From positions 1-64,000 of the forward strand of contig CAJWQD010000008.1 of assembly GCA_913045135.1 (NCBI GenBank): DNA of 64,000 nt, in the 5' to 3' direction. Both the position numbers and the translations under genes were made by a program. Positions 18,523 through 25,931 of this stretch are shown in pieces. The stretch's first letter is position 1. Every line of letters starts with the position of its first letter. This DNA is from an uncultured Flammeovirgaceae bacterium. GTDB taxonomy: Bacteria > Bacteroidota > Bacteroidia > Cytophagales > Cyclobacteriaceae. A model generated the notes under the pieces. It saw only the letters and a list, made by a program, of their open reading frames with translations. It had not been told where the DNA came from and searched no databases.

Positions 18523-19749
18523 TTATGTACGACGATTGGCAAGTAGCGGAGGAGGCTCTCCTGTAAATGGGTTCCATCTACTGATGGTTTTAGTATCAAA
18601 GCCAGAAGCACGCATGATCAGGCGATCTCCGTATTTATCTCGAATCTTATCCATGGCTTGATATAGATTGAACATATTTTCAGAATCTTCAAATAAGTGG
18701 ATTTGATGACCGCCACCTACTAGATGGCTGAATTTGATTCCTATTAGGCGTACGAGAAGTCTTTTTTGATAGAGTTTTTTATATAATGCCGTCACGATGG
18801 GTAAAATGACTTGGTCTGAAGCACTATAGGGAATTCTTTTTTGTATTGTATAGGTTTGAAAGTCTGAATATCTAAGTTTTAGGGTAATACAAGACGTTAG
18901 TTTATTTCCCCTACGTAATTGAAAGATAAGATTTTCTGTCATTGCCGTCAGTAGGGACTTTAGTTTACCTATGTTTATGGTATCTATTTCAAAGGTGCGC
19001 TCTGTAGAGATGGATTTACGCTCTTGATAAGGGATGACAGGCCTAAGATCTATCCCATTTGCTTTTTCCCAAAGTTTAGTGCCATTTTTACCAAGTACTT
19101 TATTGATCATATTAACAGGCATTTCTTGAAGAGTTTGAATTTTTCGAATACCTAAGTCACAGAAGATACGATAGGTTTTTTCTCCAATCATAGGAATTTT
19201 CCTAATTGATAAAGGTGCCAAGAAGGATTTTTCATTTCCTTTGAAAATATTGAGATGATTATTAGGCTTCGCTTCGATAGTAGCTATTTTTGAGACCGTT
19301 TTGTTGGAGGATAATCCAAAAGAGATAGGAAGTCCCGTTTCTTTAATAATCTTTTGGCGTAATTCAGTAGATAAATTTTGAGAATCATAAAATTTATCTA
19401 TACCCGTTAGATCAATGTAGAACTCGTCAATTGAACTTTTCTCATAAAGAGGTACTGTATCTCGGATGATATCTGTGACATTTTGGGAATGTTTGGAATA
19501 AGTTTCTGAATTACCTCTTAATACAATGGCCTCAGGACACAGCTTCTTAGCCATTTTCATAGGCATAGCTGAGTGAATTCCAAAATTACGGGCTTCATAA
19601 CTGCAGGAGGCGACGACGCCTCGATCAGAAATACCTCCAATTAAGATGGGCTTACCTATAAGTTGGGGATTCATTAAGCGCTCACAAGAGACAAAAAAAG
19701 TATCTAAATCAATGTGCATAATGTTTCTCGGGGTTATTTCTTGTTTCAT
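18523..19749 (-). CDS. dinB: Y-family DNA polymerase IV
   Basis: A 408-residue translesion polymerase. Catalytic carboxylates are in M-H-I-D-L-D-T-F-F (D14) and S-S-I-D-E-F-Y-I-D (D107, E108), so it looks active, unlike ImuB proteins that lose these residues. G-L-S-S-N-K-T-V-S-K-I-A-T, the little-finger region and a helix-hairpin-helix-like segment (P-M-I-G-E-K-T-Y) follow. The ATG is one base after the stop of the upstream polymerase gene, so the two are clearly cotranscribed. It would act with the neighbouring DnaE in error-prone synthesis past lesions. Confidence 0.92.
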   Translation of the reverse strand: MKQEITPRNIMHIDLDTFFVSCERLMNPQLIGKPILIGGISDRGVVASCSYEARNFGIHSAMPMKMAKKLCPEAIVLRGNSETYSKHSQNVTDIIRDTVPLYEKSSIDEFYIDLTGIDKFYDSQNLSTELRQKIIKETGLPISFGLSSNKTVSKIATIEAKPNNHLNIFKGNEKSFLAPLSIRKIPMIGEKTYRIFCDLGIRKIQTLQEMPVNMINKVLGKNGTKLWEKANGIDLRPVIPYQERKSISTERTFEIDTINIGKLKSLLTAMTENLIFQLRRGNKLTSCITLKLRYSDFQTYTIQKRIPYSASDQVILPIVTALYKKLYQKRLLVRLIGIKFSHLVGGGHQIHLFEDSENMFNLYQAMDKIRDKYGDRLIMRASGFDTKTISRWNPFTGEPPPLLANRRT

Positions 19750-19750
19750 A

Positions 19751-22729
19751 TTAGGTAGTTATTTCTCCTTTTTTTAAATCTTTATATCTAGGGTCTTCTA
19801 CGATAGGTAAAAACTCCATGTAGTTAATGTTTATATTGATGCAATCGAATTCTTCTACAACTACTCCTTTGAGTAGATAAATACCTCTACCTCTAAAAGG
19901 ATATTGAATAGTGATTTGAGGGAAATGAACGGTATCGATGAAATGACCTGTATAATCTAAAAAATTTCCGAACTGCATAAGGGCTCCAGTATGTGTTTTC
20001 GTTTTCTTGTAGGTCACTAAATATCCATATACTTCTACCTCTTCGTCGATATGGTACTTTAAATCTTTTGCAGATAATGACGGTGTAACTTTTTTGATAA
20101 GTAGTTTAAAAGGATCGCAAAGAGAGAATCCAAAATATTCTATTTCATTGAATGCATGAGCTAAAGGAATTTGCTTGAACTTAGGCATTCTGTAGGTCTT
20201 TTGTGCGATTTTGAATAGATTGAAAGTCTGAACTTCCATATTTATTTTATTTATTTTCATGTGACTCTCCCAAAGTAATTCGTAGGAATTCTTTTTCGTA
20301 AATCGAAAAGCTTCGATTTTAATAAGTAGCGTAAGTTGTTCTATAGAAATGGGTACGCGTTTGATAAAATCACTCAAGCTTTTAAATCTGCCTTCCTTTG
20401 CTCGACATGTAGTGATTTTTTTTATAGTACTGATCTCAATAGATTTAGTCAAGATGAAGCCAAGAATGATGTGTTTGTCCGAAATAGTGGTCTCTAATTC
20501 ACCAGTATTTACACAGGGAGGAGAAATAAGAGCACCATGCATACGTGCTTCATGTACATAAAGTTCGGTTTGATAAAATCCCCCAAAATTATTAAGGGTA
20601 GCCACTAAATATTCTAAAGGATAGTAGGCTTTGAGAAATAAGCTTTGATAGCTTTCTACGGCATAAGAGGCCGAATGACCTTTGGCAAAGGCGTAACCTG
20701 CAAAACTCTCAATTTGTCTCCAAACTTCATGGATTTCTTCGATAGGGTATTTTTCCCTTATACAGTTTGCGAAAAATTTCTCTTTAACTGCTATGAATTC
20801 TGATCGCCCTCTGTATTTTCCTGACATTCCCCTTCGCAAGACATCGGCCTCCCCAAGGTCAAGTTTCCCATAATAGTGAGCCACTTTAATTACATCTTCT
20901 TGATAAACCATGATACCAAAAGTTTCTGGCATAATTTTTAGCATGATGGGATGGGCTTCTTTCATACGCTCGGGGATGCGACATCTCAAAATATATTCTT
21001 GCATCATACCTGATCTGGCCACACCCGGCCTGATGATAGAGCTGGCGGCTACCAATCCCAAATAGGTGTTAACTTGTAGCTTTTTAAGGACCATACGCAT
21101 GGCAGGAGATTCTACATAAAAGCAGCCTATGACTTTACCAAGGCGGAGCAATTTTTTTATTTTTTCGTCAGATTTAAAGTACTTGATATCATGAATATCT
21201 ATAGGTGACACATTGGGATAATTTTTTGCAATAATACTTATGGCATCTTTGATTTTTCCTAAGCCTCTTTGACTTAGAATATCAAACTTATAGATTCCAA
21301 TGTCTTCTGCTGTCACCATATCAAAATGAGTAGTAGCATAGCCTTTTTGGGGCATAAATGTAGCTGTATAATAGTTAATCGGTCTTTCGGAAATCACAAT
21401 ACCTCCCGCATGAATACCTAGATAATTAGGAAATCCTTCAAGTCTTTTGGCGTAAGTAATGACCAAATTTGAGAGCTTATCGAAAGGATTTTTTTTGGTT
21501 GAAGCTCCTTTCGAAAGGAGGTCTATTTCATATTTAGGAAGGCCAAATACTTTACCAAGTTCACGTATAGATGCACGGTATTGAAAAGTATTGTAGACAG
21601 CAATGAGTGCTGTATGGGGGAATCGCTTAAAAATATAATCAATGACATCATCCCGATCACGCCAGGAAAAGTCAAGATCAAAGTCTGGAGGAGTTTTCCG
21701 ATAAAAATTAATAAATCGTTCAAAATACAGATCAAGTTCTATTGGATCAACATCTGTAATTCTGAGTAGATAAGCAACAATACTATTAGTACCACTGCCT
21801 CGTCCGATATAAAAGTAACCCTTACTTCGTGCATAGTTGATGATTTCCCAATTTATGAGAAAATAGGAAACAAAGTTTTTTTGATAAATGATATTTAATT
21901 CTTTTTTTATTCGATTGAGAATAATTTTATTTGGGTTAGGATATCGATAAGGTAGCCCTTGTTCACAAAGTGTTTTGAGTAATTCAAAATCTTTTTTTTT
22001 ATCACTCAAAAACGTTTCTTGATTTTTAGAATATATGTGTTCGAAGTCAAAAGAAATTGTACATTGATTGAGTAGTAGATATGTGTTTTCAATGAGTTTG
22101 GGCCATGCAGCAAATTTGCGTTGAAGTAGCTTTCCATCGTTGTATAAGTCAGTGGCTTGACCCTGTTTATTTATAGAGAGTTTACTTAGTAAAGTATTTT
22201 GATCAATGGCTCGGAGAATCCGATGTGTATTGAAGTCCTTTTTATCTCTAAAAGAGCAGGTATGAAGTATGACAATTTTATCGATATTGAGATATGCTCT
22301 GCTATATTCAAGTTGAGGGATATGCTCTGTATTGACACCCAAGAATTCATTATTTTTTAATTTGAAATGTTGGCATTTAGTGTAGGGGTAAACCACAACT
22401 GTATCTTCTAAGGTCTTTGCTCGTTCAGGGATATGAGACATCTGTGTGGAGGTAAAGTTGGACAGATACGTATTTATTTGTTGAAATCCATTATTGTTTT
22501 GAGCTAAAATAATGAATTGTTGTATGCCGTTATTTCTAAAATCCACACCCAATACAGGTTTTATATTGTATTTGGGAGCCATACGAACGAAATCTAGAGA
22601 AGCAGAAGTATTGTTAATATCAGTAAGTGCCAATGTTTTAATCCCCCCTTTTTGGGCCATCTTGAGGATAGATTCGGGAGCGACAGTTCCGTACCGAAGG
22701 CTAAAATAGCTGTGATTATTGATAAACAT
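19751..22729 (-). CDS. Short DnaE-type DNA polymerase III alpha subunit, likely error-prone
   Basis: A 992-residue C-family polymerase, shorter than a replicative DnaE (about 1150-1200). The N-terminal PHP domain lacks the usual metal ligands: N-N-H-S-Y-F-S replaces the H-x-H motif and A-L-T-D-I-N-N lacks the motif II His. The polymerase core is intact: G-R-G-S-G-T-N-S, the acidic P-D-F-D-L-D-F near residues 346-352, and A-F-A-K-G-H-S-A-S-Y-A. A C-terminal OB-like domain starts near V-Y-G-Y-L-V-T. With dinB one base downstream this forms a mutagenic translesion cassette similar in idea to imuB-dnaE2. The start codon abuts the inverted repeat at 22729-22749. Confidence 0.87.
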   Translation of the reverse strand: MFINNHSYFSLRYGTVAPESILKMAQKGGIKTLALTDINNTSASLDFVRMAPKYNIKPVLGVDFRNNGIQQFIILAQNNNGFQQINTYLSNFTSTQMSHIPERAKTLEDTVVVYPYTKCQHFKLKNNEFLGVNTEHIPQLEYSRAYLNIDKIVILHTCSFRDKKDFNTHRILRAIDQNTLLSKLSINKQGQATDLYNDGKLLQRKFAAWPKLIENTYLLLNQCTISFDFEHIYSKNQETFLSDKKKDFELLKTLCEQGLPYRYPNPNKIILNRIKKELNIIYQKNFVSYFLINWEIINYARSKGYFYIGRGSGTNSIVAYLLRITDVDPIELDLYFERFINFYRKTPPDFDLDFSWRDRDDVIDYIFKRFPHTALIAVYNTFQYRASIRELGKVFGLPKYEIDLLSKGASTKKNPFDKLSNLVITYAKRLEGFPNYLGIHAGGIVISERPINYYTATFMPQKGYATTHFDMVTAEDIGIYKFDILSQRGLGKIKDAISIIAKNYPNVSPIDIHDIKYFKSDEKIKKLLRLGKVIGCFYVESPAMRMVLKKLQVNTYLGLVAASSIIRPGVARSGMMQEYILRCRIPERMKEAHPIMLKIMPETFGIMVYQEDVIKVAHYYGKLDLGEADVLRRGMSGKYRGRSEFIAVKEKFFANCIREKYPIEEIHEVWRQIESFAGYAFAKGHSASYAVESYQSLFLKAYYPLEYLVATLNNFGGFYQTELYVHEARMHGALISPPCVNTGELETTISDKHIILGFILTKSIEISTIKKITTCRAKEGRFKSLSDFIKRVPISIEQLTLLIKIEAFRFTKKNSYELLWESHMKINKINMEVQTFNLFKIAQKTYRMPKFKQIPLAHAFNEIEYFGFSLCDPFKLLIKKVTPSLSAKDLKYHIDEEVEVYGYLVTYKKTKTHTGALMQFGNFLDYTGHFIDTVHFPQITIQYPFRGRGIYLLKGVVVEEFDCINININYMEFLPIVEDPRYKDLKKGEITT

Positions 22730-22757
22730 TTACTAATTTTTTTAGTAAATACTAATT
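22729..22757 (-). promoter_or_regulatory. Inverted and direct repeats abutting the dnaE start codon, operator candidate
   Basis: TTTACTAA and TTAGTAAA form a perfect 8-base inverted repeat with a 5-base T spacer at 22729-22749. A further half site TACTAATT at 22750-22757 makes AATTAGTA (coding strand) occur twice with a 19-base period. The last base of the repeat is the A of the start ATG. Such a site would block initiation if bound by a repressor. Since it controls a translesion polymerase pair, a LexA-like SOS repressor is the natural suspect; Bacteroidota are known to have non-canonical LexA proteins. The link is inference. Confidence 0.5.
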
Positions 22758-22910
22758 TAAATAGTTTTAAATATTTAGATCCTCATTTTCAGTTTTTTTT
22801 AATAAAAAGATCAATAAAGTTGAATAAATATTCCACTTGCGTTTATACAAAATTAAAGGGTAAGCAAGAAATTAATTTTAAATAAAATAGTTATTTCTAG
22901 GATAAAATGG

Positions 22911-24560
22911 CTAAGGCTTGAACAAATCTGGATGTTCTTTATTGTAAGAGGTAATTTCTTGTAGGAATCGTGCTAAGGTCAAAATACTTGCCTCATCGAA
23001 ATGATTTCCCAAGAGTGTAATGGATCCTGGATTTTCATCGGCATAGGAGCCATTTGGAATCACTACACATGGATGACCCGTGAGATTAGTGATTAATAAT
23101 TGGTTACTAAAGGAGGGCACTATCAATATATCGATATCAGACATTAATTCGTTAAATTGTAAGGTAAGTTCATATCTCAACCTATTGGCCTGAATGTAAG
23201 CTACGGCTGGAATCAATTGAGCCGCTCTAAACACATTGGGCCATGCATTGTCTATTTGTCTAACCATCAGATTATCTTGATTTGATTGGGTAAGGAAGTC
23301 AAAGGCCGCAGCAGCTTCTGCTTGCAGAATAAAACTCAAGGCTTCTATAGGTATATTTTCTGGTAATGTTTTTTCGACCAGATCATATCCTTTAGATTTT
23401 AATAGTAATAGAGTATTTTGATCATTTTTTGAATAAAAATTAGGGTTTTGATCATCAGTGAGTACTCCAATACGAAGGGTTTTTATCTTGTTATCATAAT
23501 GATAGTTAAACGGAGCATCTCTGACCGAGAGGTCTTTGCGATCGGTTCCTCTGATGGCCTCGAAGACCAATGCACAGTCTAAGGCATTTCTGCAAATGGG
23601 TCCTAATTTATCCATTGTCCAGCTGAGCGCCATAGCTCCATTTTTACTTATGCGGCCAAAGGTAGGGCGTAGTCCCGTAGCGCCACATCTTGTAGATGGG
23701 GATACAATGGAACCTCGGGTTTCGCTTCCAATCGCAAAAGGAACTAATCCGGCTACTGTTGCGGATGCTGATCCTGCCGAAGATCCACTGCTACCTTGCT
23801 CAAGATTCCAAGGATTTCTGGTTTTACCACCATACCAGACGTCACCCCAAGCTAGGGCACCTAATGTTAACTTAGCAACTAATACTGCGCCAGCAGCTTC
23901 TAATCGGTTAATTATTTCAGCATTTTTAGAGAATACTTGTGATTTAAAAGGAGTAGCACCCCAAGTCGTCTTATATCCAGCTACATTCAATAAATCCTTT
24001 GCACCATAGGGTATGCCATGAAGAGGTCCTCGATAAATGCCTTGTTTAATTTCAATATCTGCTCGTTGGGCTTGACTAAGGGCGAGTGAATCCGTTATGG
24101 TAATAACACATTGTAAGGTATCACCATATTTTTTCAGTCGATTGAGAAACAATTGGGTCAATTCTAGGGAAGTGATTTGCCTGTTTTTAATCAGGTAAGC
24201 TAATTCAGATACAGGATAAAAAGCCAATTTACCTCTATCTTTTGGTAGAGGGACATTGGTGGGAAGAGCCCAATCAATGATGGACTGCTTATTTGGGATT
24301 CGAGAATGATTTACTGGTGGGATCCAAATTAAGCCTAAGGGCATATTATTTGGAATATCTTGTCTTTGCAAGGTATTAACTTTTAAAAGTTGAGCGGCTA
24401 CCGCAGGCTTCATTTGTGATAGTTCTGCTGAATCAAAGTCTAAACCAATGAAGGTAGAAGTAATTTTGAGACTATCTTGGCCTTTAAGGGGTGAATGGAA
24501 AAAATTGCATAAGAGGAATAAAAAAACATATGACAATTTTAATTTTTTTTTGCTTCTCAT
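22911..24560 (-). CDS. Exported amidase (amidase signature family)
   Basis: A 549-residue amidase with a hydrophobic signal peptide (residues about 8-27, ending S-P-L-K-G-Q). The Ser-Ser-Lys triad is visible: Lys in Y-G-A-K-D-L-L, then G-S-S-G-S-S-A-G-S-A and the nucleophile Ser in G-S-E-T-R-G-S-I (family usual: G-S-D-T-G-G-S-I). The enzyme hydrolyses an amide bond to acid and ammonia outside the cytoplasm. The start at 24560 overlaps the stop of the TRAP binding protein gene (ATGA), so the two are translationally coupled; an upstream in-frame start would add 14 residues. The substrate is unknown; peptide-amide or aryl-amide hydrolases of this family are possible. Confidence 0.85.
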   Translation of the reverse strand: MRSKKKLKLSYVFLFLLCNFFHSPLKGQDSLKITSTFIGLDFDSAELSQMKPAVAAQLLKVNTLQRQDIPNNMPLGLIWIPPVNHSRIPNKQSIIDWALPTNVPLPKDRGKLAFYPVSELAYLIKNRQITSLELTQLFLNRLKKYGDTLQCVITITDSLALSQAQRADIEIKQGIYRGPLHGIPYGAKDLLNVAGYKTTWGATPFKSQVFSKNAEIINRLEAAGAVLVAKLTLGALAWGDVWYGGKTRNPWNLEQGSSGSSAGSASATVAGLVPFAIGSETRGSIVSPSTRCGATGLRPTFGRISKNGAMALSWTMDKLGPICRNALDCALVFEAIRGTDRKDLSVRDAPFNYHYDNKIKTLRIGVLTDDQNPNFYSKNDQNTLLLLKSKGYDLVEKTLPENIPIEALSFILQAEAAAAFDFLTQSNQDNLMVRQIDNAWPNVFRAAQLIPAVAYIQANRLRYELTLQFNELMSDIDILIVPSFSNQLLITNLTGHPCVVIPNGSYADENPGSITLLGNHFDEASILTLARFLQEITSYNKEHPDLFKP

Positions 24561-25687
24561 ATCATTTTTGAATAAAACGGTTTTTCCGTGATTTGGATCC
24601 ATGGGATGATTTTTTTTTGAAAGTCCAAAAAGGCGGAATATATTTTTTTACTTTGGGGATCTTGTTCAGTTAATTCAGTAATGGTTTCAATAGTTTTTTC
24701 TTTTAGGTTTTCCATTACTACATCAGGATAAGGTCTCATACTTACCGAGGGTTCCATTTGAATTTTTGGTAAATAGATTGCGTTCATTGTATCAAATTTA
24801 ATGGGAACTATTCGATTCAAACGAAGACACGCTGTTCGAATAATTTCTTGTAAATCTGTAGGAAGGGCCTCAAATTTTGATTTATTGACCAGCATTTCCA
24901 ATACTGTACCTAATTCATGCCAGCCTGGGTAATAATAATATTTAGCTACGTTATGGAATCCCATGAGGTAATCATGATAGGGACCAATCCATTCGGTGGC
25001 ATCGATCACGCCTCTTTCCAAATTGGTGTATATTTCTCCCCCAGCCATGAGCATAGGCGTACCCCCAGCTTTGGCTAATACCTTTCCTCCCAAGCCAGGC
25101 ATACGCATTTTAAGGCCTTTTAAATCATTAATGTTATTGATTTCTCTATTGAACCATCCTCCCATTTGGCAACCTGTATTTCCTGCACTGATGGGGAGTA
25201 AATCGAAAGGGGCATACAGCTCTTCCCATAATTTCTGACCTCCATTGTAGAGAATCCAGGTATCCATCACCTGGGCATTTACACCGAAAGGGATGGTTGA
25301 TAGAAATTGACCTGCAGGTAGCTTTCCTGCCCAATAATAGGCTGATCCGTGATTCATTTCCACTGCTCCATTGCTTACCGCATCAAAACCCTCGAGTGCT
25401 GGAATTAATTCACCACCACCATAGACTGTAATTTGCAATCGTCCTCCAGACATTTTTTCAATCCATTGCGTAAGATCATTGCACCCCTCACCTAATATAG
25501 GAAAATTGGGCGACCAAGTAGTAGTCATTTTCCATCGATAGGTATTATTGAAGTTGATATAGGGCCCTTTTTGAATATTCTGATCAGCATCTGTTTGACA
25601 ACTTGCCAGACTGAAAGTGCTTGCTGTCGCGATGGATTGAATAGACTTTTTGAGAAATTTTCTCCGTTTATTATTTGTTTTTTTCAA
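24557..25687 (-). CDS. TRAP transporter substrate-binding protein DctP, Tat-type lipoprotein
   Basis: A 376-residue DctP-like solute-binding protein. The N-terminus has a twin-arginine-like R-R-K-F-L-K-K followed by a hydrophobic stretch and lipobox L-A-S-C (Cys29). Diagnostic parts are W-K-M-T-T-T-W-S-P, G-L-K-M-R-M-P-G-L-G-G and G-V-I-D-A-T-E-W-I-G-P, the segment holding the conserved Arg for carboxylate ligands in the R-M-P stretch. This subfamily often binds oxo acids or aromatic acids. No DctQ or DctM permease gene lies nearby. It is the first gene of a two-gene operon with the amidase. Confidence 0.88.
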   Translation of the reverse strand: MKKTNNKRRKFLKKSIQSIATASTFSLASCQTDADQNIQKGPYINFNNTYRWKMTTTWSPNFPILGEGCNDLTQWIEKMSGGRLQITVYGGGELIPALEGFDAVSNGAVEMNHGSAYYWAGKLPAGQFLSTIPFGVNAQVMDTWILYNGGQKLWEELYAPFDLLPISAGNTGCQMGGWFNREINNINDLKGLKMRMPGLGGKVLAKAGGTPMLMAGGEIYTNLERGVIDATEWIGPYHDYLMGFHNVAKYYYYPGWHELGTVLEMLVNKSKFEALPTDLQEIIRTACLRLNRIVPIKFDTMNAIYLPKIQMEPSVSMRPYPDVVMENLKEKTIETITELTEQDPQSKKIYSAFLDFQKKIIPWIQITEKPFYSKMI

Positions 25688-25931
25688 GGTTTCTTATTTA
25701 AAAAGATAAATTAGGATAATGGTCAAAACATAAATTATTCATTTTTACTAATTTCTTATCAAAAAAATGGATTGCCATATTTTTAACCATTTTATGAATG
25801 AGCTTACCAAATTAAGACATTTTGTCCTTTTTTACAGTTAACGAATAGATACATCAGTCAAATTGACTTAAAACTTCGAATGGTATTTAATTTGTAATTG
25901 CAGTAAATAGATTCAGCAGAACTTATTGATT

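Noticed and set aside
23536-24009. A 157-codon plus-strand frame inside the amidase gene.
   Set aside because: Opposite-strand shadow of the conserved amidase core; composition is Pro/Ala-rich by virtue of the coding strand.
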